NCBI GenBank assembly: GCA_050330955.1
Contig: JBHJHJ010000076.1
Span: 1 to 43,867 of the forward strand
From: JBCCAG01 sp050330955
GTDB lineage: Bacteria > Cyanobacteriota > Cyanobacteriia > CAKZMO01
DNA length: 43,867 nt
Direction of reading: 5' to 3'
Shown here one piece after another: positions 33,508 through 41,523 of the stretch (position 1 is the first letter of the stretch; each line of letters opens with the position of its first letter). Below the pieces are notes generated by a model. That model was not told where the DNA came from. It searched no databases and saw nothing but the letters and a program-made list of their open reading frames with translations. The position numbers and the translations under genes are program-made.

Positions 33508-34308
33508 ATGGTCACAAGCATTGAATCTTATCCGACACCAATTATCGCTACGCTGCGTAAGCTGGCGGTGAAGCCTACCGTTGCAAGGCTGGTTCAGCCT
33601 GTTCTGCTGGGGGCCTTGGTTGGTGGGGTTTCAGGGAATCCGAATTTAGGGTTTCTCTCCAGCTCGGCTGCCCTGGGGCTAAACCTACTCGACCCAACCT
33701 ACAGTAGAAGAATCGAAGTGATACGTTTGCAGGAACAGCAGGCCGCTTTTGAACGTCGGACTAGCGCTGAACTCAATCGGCTTCGAGATGAGCTGAAGCA
33801 GATGAAAAAAGTAGTGCACCCCCGGGGCCGCGTTGCAGTATTTATCGATGGTTCCAACCTGTATATTTCAGCAAGAAGTCTCAATCGGAAAATCGACTAT
33901 GAGAAGCTTCTAGCGTACTGCCAGCGCGGCGCTTCGGCGCTAACGAAGGCTACTTTTTTCACGGGGGTAGACCCGACCAACCTTAGACAGCGGCAGTTTT
34001 TCCACTATTTGCACGGCTTGGATTATCCGGTAGAAATTGCTGGGGGTGCCGTGGTGCAGGATGGTAATAGCTTGAGGGAAAAAGGAGTAGATACGGAAAT
34101 GGCCCTAAAAATGGTGGAATCAGCCGGCGAATATGACACGGCGCTGCTATTGACGGGAGACGGCGATCTCCGGGGTGCCGTGCAGCGGGTCCGGGCCAAA
34201 GGGGCGCGGGTTGAGGTGGCCTGTTTCCCCTCGGTTACGAGTCGATCCCTCAGAGAGGCGGCAGACGAGTTTATTGACATCACTCAGCTGGATATTTTTA
34301 GACGCTAG
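33508..34308 (+). CDS. Second NYN-domain (LabA-like) RNase with hydrophobic N-terminus and coiled coil
   Basis: A 266-residue protein. Residues 20-60 are hydrophobic and Gly/Leu-rich (LVQPVLLGALVGGVSG), a possible membrane attachment. Residues 68-102 form a charged coiled coil. The NYN domain follows (106-262) with Asp114 (FIDGSNLY), Asp195 (GVDTEMALKM) and Asp218 (LLTGDGDLRGAV) at the catalytic positions, and the usual closing AADEFIDIT. The ATG at 33508 has GAGGGA seven bases upstream and is preferred over GTG 33493. It diverges from the other NYN gene and converges with the caspase-like gene across a shared terminator. The two NYN proteins are clearly not recent duplicates: their sequences differ widely. 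Confidence 0.9.
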   Translation: MVTSIESYPTPIIATLRKLAVKPTVARLVQPVLLGALVGGVSGNPNLGFLSSSAALGLNLLDPTYSRRIEVIRLQEQQAAFERRTSAELNRLRDELKQMKKVVHPRGRVAVFIDGSNLYISARSLNRKIDYEKLLAYCQRGASALTKATFFTGVDPTNLRQRQFFHYLHGLDYPVEIAGGAVVQDGNSLREKGVDTEMALKMVESAGEYDTALLLTGDGDLRGAVQRVRAKGARVEVACFPSVTSRSLREAADEFIDITQLDIFRR

Positions 34309-34346
34309 TGGGGCGTTGAGAGACTCACCCATTTGGAAAAGAAAGT

Positions 34347-34385
34347 AAAAGAAGTGAAGGCGCGATCGCGCCTTCACTTCTTTTT
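34347..34385. terminator. Bidirectional terminator whose stem centre is HIP1
   Basis: A perfect palindrome GAAGTGAAGGCGCGA and its complement meets at the centre of GCGATCGC, flanked by AAAA on the left and TTTTT on the right, so it can work in both directions. It stands between the convergent NYN and caspase-like genes. Confidence 0.93.
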
Positions 34386-34425
34386 GTTGATACAGGTCAT
34401 TGGCGCAAGTGATACTGGCGATCGC

Positions 34426-36744
34426 TTACTCTGGTGCGTAAAGCTCAAAAGCCAGGGAGAAGGCGGCCAGGCTATCGTTACCGATGCTGCGGGTATTGGA
34501 GCCCATATACTCTTGCGCAAAGTTGCGTCCGGCTGCAGGCCCTCGGGTCCCGCCCCTTGTGCCCCGAGTGCCACCATCCAGGTCACCGAGCAGAGAATCC
34601 ACTACGCTGAGTACAGTGTCATCTTGGGAGAGGGCACTACCCCGAGAAACGCCCCGCGTGCTGGCAATATCCCCCAGAGCCCGGAGGGCATCGCGCAGCT
34701 CAAATTTACTGGCAATGACCAAAACCTCAACAATGCCGGTGGGCTCCACTAGGCGCAGCCGGAAATTGTCTCGGCTGGGGTCGGGTAGCTTGAGGGTCTG
34801 CCCTGGGCTGACCAAGGCGGCGGCGATGGGGGCATCCCAGTTAGTGGGGAACAGCACCGTCATGCCACCCGACGCGTCAATGACGATGATGCCGATATAC
34901 AGGTCTTCTGCCTCATTGTTCTGCACCTCAAGCTCCACCACCGTTCCAACCGGAAGACGGCTGGCGTCAGCCGGGAGATTCTCCGGAATTGCCGCTGGCG
35001 CCGCGCTTTCGTCATCGGTAATGCTGCGCTGCCCCCGCACCGTCAGGGGCGCCGCTGACGCCACGCTATTGCCGCCCTCCACAGGCCGCATCGAGGCCAC
35101 TACATTGAGCCGCGATGTACCTGGGTTGACCAAGACCTTCAGCAGCCGGGACGCCAGCAAGACGCTAAATTTAGAGCGGAGGCGGCTGGCGGCATCCGCA
35201 ATCGATTCTCCAGGGGCGCCAAAAGAATTGGGCAGCACGTCTTGCCCCGGTAAAAACAAGCCAAGGCTGCCGCTGGCTGGAATCTCACCGACGAGATCGC
35301 TCTGCTGAGCCTCATAGGCCGGCGTCATGGGACCAAACAAATAGTCCACATCGGTGTCGTCGGTTTTCACCTCTAGGCGCGGAATTTCGGCTAAGGCCGC
35401 CTCGGCGATCGCTCTGTTGTCTAGCGCGGGGTCAAGCCCGATGCGAAGCTTCAGATCCTCAGGAACGCCCGCAATCTGCTCTTGCAAAAATAGCCCCGAT
35501 GGGGAAAGCGATCGCGGCCCGTCAATCATCTGGGCCGTGGCCCTGAGGCCGTCTCGCGATCGCACTTGCACATGTCCGGCGGGCTGACCCGACGCGTCGA
35601 AGGCCATAAATATAGCCTCGTTAACAGTCTCTAGGCCGCTGGGGCTGATGCCGCCGAGCCATAGATCTAGGGTGTCCCCCTCGGCCCCGACCACCACAGC
35701 TTCCGCCGCCGGGGCCTGCCGGGTGGTGAAGTAAATAGGCGCGCTGGCCAGCTCAGGAGGACGATTCTCTTCAAATTCAGGCTCCTGCAAGATGTTTGAA
35801 ATGTCCCCCGCGACGCGACGCGTAATTCGGTTGAGATTGGCGATGGTGCCTTCCACAGGCTCGTCCGCCGTCTGCTGCCAGAGATACTGCGTCATCAGGT
35901 AGGTGAAGGCTCCGGCAGAAAATCCGCTGAAGGAGGCGTCAACGGCCAGCTGATCTTTTGTGGCTGAGGAAATGACGACCCCCTTAGCAATGCCCTGGGC
36001 CCGCAGCTCCGCAACCTCGTCAGGGGAGAGGCCCAGCTGCGATCGCAGCCGGTCTTGGGTTTCCAGCTCAACTGTGCTGGGGTGAATATTTTGAAATACG
36101 TCCGCCCCGTCCCGCGCCCGAGTGGTTAGAACCCCCCGCTTCCCGCCGCCCGAGTGACAGCTGTCGAGCACCACCGTCACCTGCTCAGTTTGGAGAGACT
36201 GCATGAGCAAAAACAGCGTTTGCCCCATGATGTCGTTGACCTCCACCCGTTCGGTCTCATATCCCGGCGGCAGGGGGCTATCGATGGGGACGAAGGTGCT
36301 GTTGAGCGGCTCACCTGCAAGGGGGTTGGGGTCCACAACCCGAGAGCCATGGCCGGAGTAGTGAAAGACAACCACATCGCCAGGCCTAGCCTGGGCGATT
36401 AGATGCGCTTCAAAGGCGGCGATAATGCCCTCCCGCGTGGCGTCGGCGTCTGTGAGGGTCAACACGTCGCTGCTGTTGAAGCCAAATCGATGCACCAGCA
36501 GCTCTTTTTGCATATCCACGTCGTTGACGCAGCCCTGCAGGGGCCGCCACCCCGCTTGGCTCACCGAGTAATTGTTGATGCCAACCAGCAGGGCCAGCTT
36601 GCGGGGCGTCCCCTGTGCCAGAACGCGGGCGTAGCGATCGCCCTGAGGCACAACATGGTGCATCACATTGAGCTGGCTGAGACCGACGCTGGCGGCAGCA
36701 GCTCCGGCAAACTGCAAAAAGTGACGACGTTTCATTTGGGGCAT
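34426..36744 (-). CDS. Tat-exported caspase-like (C14) protease with DUF4384-like C-terminus (orthocaspase type)
   Basis: A 772-residue protein. A Tat signal peptide begins at the N-terminus (RRHFLQFAGAAAASVGL), so it is exported folded. The p20-like caspase domain (about 48-300) starts KLALLVGINNYS and carries the catalytic dyad His132 (HYSGHGSR) and Cys196 (VLDSCHSGGGKRG). The long middle part has no family I can name. Near the C-terminus LPVGTVVELEVQNN, then LYIGIIVIDASGGMTVLFP and LVIASKFELRDAL match DUF4384, common in cyanobacterial caspase homologues. Substrates are expected to have Arg or Lys at the cleavage site, as in other orthocaspases. ATG 36744 is preferred over TTG 36765 because GGAG precedes it. 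Confidence 0.92.
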   Translation of the reverse strand: MPQMKRRHFLQFAGAAAASVGLSQLNVMHHVVPQGDRYARVLAQGTPRKLALLVGINNYSVSQAGWRPLQGCVNDVDMQKELLVHRFGFNSSDVLTLTDADATREGIIAAFEAHLIAQARPGDVVVFHYSGHGSRVVDPNPLAGEPLNSTFVPIDSPLPPGYETERVEVNDIMGQTLFLLMQSLQTEQVTVVLDSCHSGGGKRGVLTTRARDGADVFQNIHPSTVELETQDRLRSQLGLSPDEVAELRAQGIAKGVVISSATKDQLAVDASFSGFSAGAFTYLMTQYLWQQTADEPVEGTIANLNRITRRVAGDISNILQEPEFEENRPPELASAPIYFTTRQAPAAEAVVVGAEGDTLDLWLGGISPSGLETVNEAIFMAFDASGQPAGHVQVRSRDGLRATAQMIDGPRSLSPSGLFLQEQIAGVPEDLKLRIGLDPALDNRAIAEAALAEIPRLEVKTDDTDVDYLFGPMTPAYEAQQSDLVGEIPASGSLGLFLPGQDVLPNSFGAPGESIADAASRLRSKFSVLLASRLLKVLVNPGTSRLNVVASMRPVEGGNSVASAAPLTVRGQRSITDDESAAPAAIPENLPADASRLPVGTVVELEVQNNEAEDLYIGIIVIDASGGMTVLFPTNWDAPIAAALVSPGQTLKLPDPSRDNFRLRLVEPTGIVEVLVIASKFELRDALRALGDIASTRGVSRGSALSQDDTVLSVVDSLLGDLDGGTRGTRGGTRGPAAGRNFAQEYMGSNTRSIGNDSLAAFSLAFELYAPE

Positions 36745-36864
36745 CGATTCATCTCCGCTACGCAAATAGGACTAGTGGAATGTAGTTCTGGCGATCGCAC
36801 TGGGTATGGAGAAGCTGGGTTCTTGCAGAGGGATAACGAAAACGCTGTGGGGTGCGCTTCATTT

Positions 36865-37110
36865 TTATCCTCTAACTACAATAACGGCGCGACCGCTCGG
36901 CGTCGCTGCCGTTTCTGTTATGGTTCGCTCTGAGATGGGGGGTAGTCCGGGGCGCTTATCAAAGATCACCAGCCAGCCTGTATCTAGAGCCAACCCCCCT
37001 AGATAGCGGTCTAACTGCGCCAGCCCTGCTTTAACCGGGTCAGGGCGACCCGCTCTCCACACCTTCAGCTCCATGCCCAAAGTTACCGCGCCGTATCGCA
37101 GGCGTGGATG
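36865..37110 (-). pseudogene. Remnant of a gene with a PD-(D/E)XK nuclease C-terminal domain
   Basis: About 80 codons remain. The pieces MELKVWRAGRPDPVKAGLAQ, LDRYLGGLALDTGWLVIFDK and RPGLPPISERT match the C-terminal end of AAA-ATPase-like proteins that finish in a PD-(D/E)XK nuclease fold; ExK in ELK supplies the catalytic Glu-Lys. The frame runs upstream through HPRLRYGAVTLG to a TGA, and no start or ATPase domain is found. The C-terminal end looks natural. It is therefore a 5'-truncated remnant of a longer gene, between the caspase-like and TIGR03032-type genes. Confidence 0.65.
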
Positions 37111-37246
37111 TCAGGCTGACAGGGACCAGCAACGTTGAACCATTTAGGCATGAGGGATCGTTGGCGGAATACCCCTATTCTAGAAGGGATGGGGCCTGGG
37201 GTATGCTGGTGCCCAAACCTAAGGATCTAGACCTGAGGAGATTGCG

Positions 37247-38314
37247 GTGACCTTGCCATCCCCAAGCCAAGCCCCCCTGCGCAGCATCCACACCACCAGC
37301 TTCCCCAAGCTGCTGCAGGAGCTGGGCATCTCCCTTGTGATATCTACATACCAGGCCGGGAAAGTGGTGCTGCTGCGGGCCGACGGCAACACCCTCAACA
37401 CTCACTTTCGCCTGTTTTCAAAGCCCATGGGCCTAGCGGTAGACCGGGCTGGTCGCATGGCCATCGGCTCTGGTGTGCGAATTTGGGATTTTCGCAACGT
37501 GCCCGCCGTGGCTCCTAAGCTAGAGCCAGCGGGTCATGACGCTTGCTTCCTGCCGCGCAACGCTCACGTCACGGGGGACATCGACATCCACGAGATGGCC
37601 TGGGGCCGCGAAGGGCTGTGGTTCATCAATACGCGCTTTTCCTGCCTGTGCACCCAAGACCTGGATCACAGCTTCGTTCCTCGCTGGCGACCGCCCTTTG
37701 TCAGCGCCTACGCCCCCGAAGACCGCTGCCATTTGAACGGGCTCGACCTGGTTGACGGCGGACCTAAGTACGTCACAGCTTTGGGGCTCACCGACACCCC
37801 AGGCGGTTGGCGAGCGAACAAGGCCAGGGGCGGCGTCATTATGGATGTGACCACCAACGAGATCGTCGCGGCGGGCCTCTCCATGCCCCACTCTCCCCGC
37901 TGGTATCGCGATCGCCTTTGGGTTTTAGAGTCTGGTGTTGGCAACCTGGCCACGGTGGATTTGGCCACGGGGAGAGTCGAGCCTGTGGTAGAGCTTCCCG
38001 GCTTCACCCGAGGCCTCGATTTCTATGGGCCGCTGGCCTTCATTGGCCTATCCCAGGTGCGGGAGTCGGCAGTGTTTAGCGGCATACCCTTGACGGAGCG
38101 GCTGACGGAGCGCATCTGCGGAGTGTGGGTAGTTAACCTTGACACGGCGCAAGTGGTGGCCTTTCTCAAGTTTGAGGACGCGGTGCAGGAAATCTTTTCG
38201 GTGCAGGTGCTGGCGGGGATACGCTTTCCTGACCTCATCACTGATGAGACGGGCCATCTCAAGACGTCTTATGTCTTGCCTGAAGAAGCGTTATCTGAGG
38301 TGGCTATATCTTAG
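37247..38314 (+). CDS. TIGR03032-family protein (beta-propeller-like)
   Basis: A 355-residue protein with the pattern of the TIGR03032 family: SLVISTYQAGKVVLLRA near the start, GLAVDRAGRMAIGSG, IDIHEMAWGREGLWFINTRFS and CHLNGLDL (read in parts), then PHSPRWYRDRLWVLESGVG and FIGLSQVRES. The repeated strand pattern fits a beta-propeller. Its biochemical role is unknown; some members sit beside glycosyltransferase or sulfotransferase genes, but not here. The start is GTG 37247, with GAGGAG six bases upstream. It ends 2 bp before the end of the convergent BrkB gene. Confidence 0.88.
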   Translation: MTLPSPSQAPLRSIHTTSFPKLLQELGISLVISTYQAGKVVLLRADGNTLNTHFRLFSKPMGLAVDRAGRMAIGSGVRIWDFRNVPAVAPKLEPAGHDACFLPRNAHVTGDIDIHEMAWGREGLWFINTRFSCLCTQDLDHSFVPRWRPPFVSAYAPEDRCHLNGLDLVDGGPKYVTALGLTDTPGGWRANKARGGVIMDVTTNEIVAAGLSMPHSPRWYRDRLWVLESGVGNLATVDLATGRVEPVVELPGFTRGLDFYGPLAFIGLSQVRESAVFSGIPLTERLTERICGVWVVNLDTAQVVAFLKFEDAVQEIFSVQVLAGIRFPDLITDETGHLKTSYVLPEEALSEVAIS

Positions 38315-38316
38315 AC

Positions 38317-39195
38317 TTACCGCTTCACGGCGTACTGGTTGGGCTCAATTTGAGAGCCGTACCGGCGGGCATACACCTGGGTAATCTCGGCGCCAAAAAA
38401 CACAATCTGCGCCGAATAGAAAATCCACACCAGCAGCACAATCACCGACCCCGCCGCCCCGTAGGCGGAGCCAATGCTGCTGTTGCCGAGGTAAAGGCCG
38501 ATGCCGTACTTGCCCAGGGAAAACAGCAGGGCTGTCACCGCCGCCCCAAACCAAATGTCGCCCCAAGCAATGCGGACGTCGGGCAAAAATCGGTAGATTA
38601 AGGCAAACAGCAGCGTGATGATGATAAAAGAGAGGACGAGGTTGGCGATTTGGGTCAGGGTATCGAGTCCAGGCATCAGGCCCTGCAGGTAGCCCGCAAG
38701 GCCAGAAATCACCGAGCTTGCCACCAGAGACACCAAAAGCAAAAAGCCAATCGCCACAATCATCCCCAGCGACAGCAGTCGCTTGCGCACGAAATCCAGC
38801 ACGCCCATGTCGGGCCGACTGGTCACATTCCACACGATGTTGAGGGACGTCTGCAGCTGGGCCAGCACCCCCGTCGCTCCCACCAGTAGCAGGACTACGC
38901 TCACAATTGAGGCGATCCACCCCGAACTTTCTCCTGGGCGGTTAGCGTTGTCCAGCACGGTGCCCAGGGCATCGGCGCCGCTGTCGCCGATCAGCGTCCC
39001 CATCTGCGCCATGATTTGCCCGCGGACGGTGTCTTGATCAAACACCAGGCTGGCGATCGCAATCACCAAAATCAGCAGCGGCGCCAGGGAAAAAATGGTG
39101 TAGAAAGCCAGCGCCGCCGCCAAACGGGAGGCATCGTCTTTGTTCCACTCTTGAAAGGCTTCTTTAAGCAGTCGCCAGACCTGTTTGGGGCTCAT
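38317..39195 (-). CDS. YihY/BrkB-family inner membrane protein
   Basis: A 292-residue polytopic protein of the YihY (once called RNase BN) family. The N-terminal signature DDASRLAAALAFYTIFSLAP is followed by six hydrophobic helices. Later family elements are IRFLP-like IYRFLPDVRIAWGDIW and YGAAGSVIVLLVWIFYSAQI, with FFGAEITQVYA near the end. Function is uncertain; homologues have been suggested to act in envelope or ion handling. ATG 39195 is chosen since GAGGTG lies eight bases upstream; a GTG at 39207 is possible. It lies downstream of the GMC oxidoreductase gene on the same strand, 39 bp apart. Confidence 0.93.
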   Translation of the reverse strand: MSPKQVWRLLKEAFQEWNKDDASRLAAALAFYTIFSLAPLLILVIAIASLVFDQDTVRGQIMAQMGTLIGDSGADALGTVLDNANRPGESSGWIASIVSVVLLLVGATGVLAQLQTSLNIVWNVTSRPDMGVLDFVRKRLLSLGMIVAIGFLLLVSLVASSVISGLAGYLQGLMPGLDTLTQIANLVLSFIIITLLFALIYRFLPDVRIAWGDIWFGAAVTALLFSLGKYGIGLYLGNSSIGSAYGAAGSVIVLLVWIFYSAQIVFFGAEITQVYARRYGSQIEPNQYAVKR

Positions 39196-39234
39196 GGGTT
39201 TTGGCACCTCATCTTTAGCGCGATGTCATCAGAT

Positions 39235-40752
39235 CTAAAGGACGGACTTGAGATGATCGGACACCCGCAGCCCATTCGCCACCAGCGTTAACGTCGGGTT
39301 CATTGCCCCCATCGCCGGAAAGAAGCTGCTGTCAACCACGTAGAGGTTTTCGACTTCGTGGGCGCGGCAGTTGAGGTCTAGCACATTGGCGTCGGGGTCA
39401 GCGCCGAAGCGGCAGGTCCCCACCTGGTGCCAGAGCACCCCGACATCCATCCGCTTGTGCCAAAACAGGTAGAAGCCAATTTCCTTCAGGTGCTGCTCTA
39501 GAACGCTAATTAGCTCCATGTGGGGCTTGAGATTGTTGGGGGTGAATGCAACCTTAATCTGGCCCTGGTTAGTCAAGGTGACGCGGTTGTTGGGGTCGGG
39601 CAGATCTTCTGTGGTCACCCACCAGTCTACCGAGTGCTGAGCAAGATATTTCAAATAGTCTTGGGGGAGTTGGGTGGGGGCCATTGTGGCCAGACGCTGC
39701 CATTTGGCCTTGCCCGTAAGCTGAATTTGACCCAGGGGATAGTCCTGCAGCGGCCCTCGAAAGTAGTAGTCGTGGATAGCCAGCGTCTTTTGAAACACCA
39801 CGTCGTTGGGCTCATCGGAGATGGCGATCAGGGCCGAGTGATTGTGCTTCATCAGGTTGCGGCCCACTTGGTCTGAGCCGTTAGCCAGGCCGTTGGGGTG
39901 CTTTTCATTGGCCGATCGCAGCAGTAGGGCCGCCGTATTCACCGCGCCGCAAGCCACAATCACCGTGTCTGCCGCTAGGGTTTCCAGGCCCTGCTCGGTT
40001 TGAATCTCCACGCGGTCTACCCGCCGTCCGTCTGCTGTCGTCAGCAGCCGCGTCACGAGGGTGTTGGTTCGCAGGGTCACGTTGTCGTAGGCGATCGCCG
40101 GGTCAACGCACACCGTCTGGGCATCGCACTTGGCGTTGAGCATGCAGGGGTAGGGGTCGCAGGTGTCGCAGCGGATGCAGGGGCTGTGGGCCGGGTCCGC
40201 TGCGTTACGGTCTACGGCTAGGGTGAGGTGCAAGGGCTGCAGTCCCCGTTCGGCCAAGCCATCGGCCACGGCCTGGATGCGGGGCTCGTGCTCGAGGGCG
40301 GGAAAGGGGTAGTCTGCCGACATGGGCGGCTCTGTGACGTCTTCGCCTTGCTGGCCGTGAATTTTGAACAGGCTTTCGGCACGGGTGTAGTAAGGCTCAA
40401 GCGCGTCGTAGGTAATTGGCCAAGCCGGCGAAACCCCGTCCGCGTGGTGCAGCTCCCCGAAGTCTTCCTGCCGCATTCGCTGCAGCGCCGCACCATAGAA
40501 CTTCGTGTTGCCCCCGACCACATAGTAGGCCTGGGGATCGAAGGATTGATCCTGGGCGTTGAGCCACGTTTCATTGGCCTGATAGCGCCCCTGAATAAAA
40601 ATTTCGTCTGGGTCCCAGTTTTCCTTTTCCCGAGGTAGGTAATCTCCTCGCTCAATCAGTAAAATTCGCTGACCCGTCGGCGCTAGGCCATAAGCGAGGG
40701 TACCACCGCCAGCACCGGCTCCGATGATGATGACGTCGTAATGCTGAGTCAT
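39235..40752 (-). CDS. GMC-family FAD oxidoreductase
   Basis: A 505-residue flavoenzyme of the glucose-methanol-choline family. The FAD-binding GAGAGGGTLA is at residues 11-20, followed by the Glu-Arg pair LLIERGD. GGNTKFYGAALQR is the second FAD contact. A cysteine-rich stretch CIRCDTCDPYPCMLNAK follows at about 191-207, typical of cyanobacterial GMC proteins. The catalytic His lies in HQVGTCRFG, and the C-terminal part has SSFFPAMGAMNPTLT with Asn-Pro-Thr. No signal peptide is seen. The substrate (alcohol, sterol or sugar) is unknown. It is upstream of the BrkB gene on the same strand and may share a transcript. Confidence 0.94.
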   Translation of the reverse strand: MTQHYDVIIIGAGAGGGTLAYGLAPTGQRILLIERGDYLPREKENWDPDEIFIQGRYQANETWLNAQDQSFDPQAYYVVGGNTKFYGAALQRMRQEDFGELHHADGVSPAWPITYDALEPYYTRAESLFKIHGQQGEDVTEPPMSADYPFPALEHEPRIQAVADGLAERGLQPLHLTLAVDRNAADPAHSPCIRCDTCDPYPCMLNAKCDAQTVCVDPAIAYDNVTLRTNTLVTRLLTTADGRRVDRVEIQTEQGLETLAADTVIVACGAVNTAALLLRSANEKHPNGLANGSDQVGRNLMKHNHSALIAISDEPNDVVFQKTLAIHDYYFRGPLQDYPLGQIQLTGKAKWQRLATMAPTQLPQDYLKYLAQHSVDWWVTTEDLPDPNNRVTLTNQGQIKVAFTPNNLKPHMELISVLEQHLKEIGFYLFWHKRMDVGVLWHQVGTCRFGADPDANVLDLNCRAHEVENLYVVDSSFFPAMGAMNPTLTLVANGLRVSDHLKSVL

Positions 40753-41100
40753 AGGTGTGTGGCTACAAGTAAATATTTGGGAAGGTCGCCGTTTGGGAGG
40801 CCGCCCTCCGCTGGCATCGTTTATTCAGAGCGATTGACTGATTTGTGTGAATACTCTGATTACGACGGTAAGGAGGATCTATACCGAGAGCATCTCTCAT
40901 TTGACATATAGCATGACTAAATTGCTGGTGAACCGTGAAGTGAGGGGAGTGCTATATGGCGTTTACAGACGATGACATTTCTTGATCATGAAAGAGCAAT
41001 TTGCTACGCTCCAAATTAACCTAATCTTTACCTAAAGTTTTCTGATTGCCCTGTCACTTTCGCTAGATCTTCATCATCCCCATCAATACGGTCTGTCAAA
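40753..41100. other. Spacer with Shine-Dalgarno-like sites and tiny frames only
   Basis: About 350 bp upstream of the GMC gene. TAAGGAGG at 40870-40877 is not followed by a usable start. A 20-codon frame begins at ATG 40911. GAGGGGAG precedes a nine-codon frame MAFTDDDIS at 40954, and a 15-codon frame MKEQFATLQ begins at 40987. None is long enough to support; they could be a leader or the remains of a gene. No other element is seen. Confidence 0.4.
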
Positions 41101-41439
41101 ATGCATCAAGACACAGTAATCCATCGTCAGGCACACTTCTCAGGCAATAAAGTCCCCACCCAAAAGTACACTGCCCCATCTCCACAGGCGTCTACGTCGG
41201 AGGATAGTCCCTTGTTTCCTACTCACCTAGCACAGCTTGAGCGGGTGGCTAACGCAGCCGAGCCGCTGGAAGCCACCGAAGAGGAATATTCCCTAGACAA
41301 ACTGGTCAGCCACTCCGGACTGGACCGGAGTGCCGTTCTTCAAGTCCTTAAAAACTATTGGATTGAGGCTGATGAACTCGACATCGTGTTTCTTAACCTC
41401 AACCCGGCAGAAGAGCACCTGCTCTACGGCGATCGCTGA
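41101..41439 (+). CDS. Hypothetical protein, 112 residues
   Basis: The first 50 residues are polar and probably disordered. The second half is compact: EEEYSLDKLVSHSGLDRSAV, LQVLKNYWIEADELDIVFLN and LNPAEEHLLYGD, with a helix-turn-helix-like spacing (KLVSHSGLDRSAVLQVLKNY) reminiscent of small transcription or adaptor proteins; this is only a resemblance. The start ATG has no Shine-Dalgarno sequence, so a later start is possible. The stop codon lies inside a HIP1 hairpin. I do not recognise the family. Confidence 0.6.
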   Translation: MHQDTVIHRQAHFSGNKVPTQKYTAPSPQASTSEDSPLFPTHLAQLERVANAAEPLEATEEEYSLDKLVSHSGLDRSAVLQVLKNYWIEADELDIVFLNLNPAEEHLLYGDR

Positions 41440-41465
41440 ACTTTAGTGGGCAGCGATCGCCGTAG
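41424..41465. terminator. Hairpin with 15-bp perfect arms, each containing HIP1
   Basis: CTACGGCGATCGCTG at 41424-41438 is matched by CAGCGATCGCCGTAG at 41451-41465 around a 12-base loop. It overlaps the stop codon of the 112-residue gene and is followed by only a short T-run (CGTTT), so it may terminate, stabilise the mRNA end, or separate the two convergent genes. Confidence 0.75.
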
Positions 41466-41523
41466 CGTTTGGCGCTGTCGCTTGGGTCGCTTCGCTGATA
41501 GATTTGACCACAGGCGGTTGAAC

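Noticed and set aside
40911..41033. Leader peptide or attenuator upstream of the 112-residue gene
   Set aside because: Three tiny frames with a nearby GAGGGGAG are present, but no run of regulatory codons and no alternative hairpins were found.
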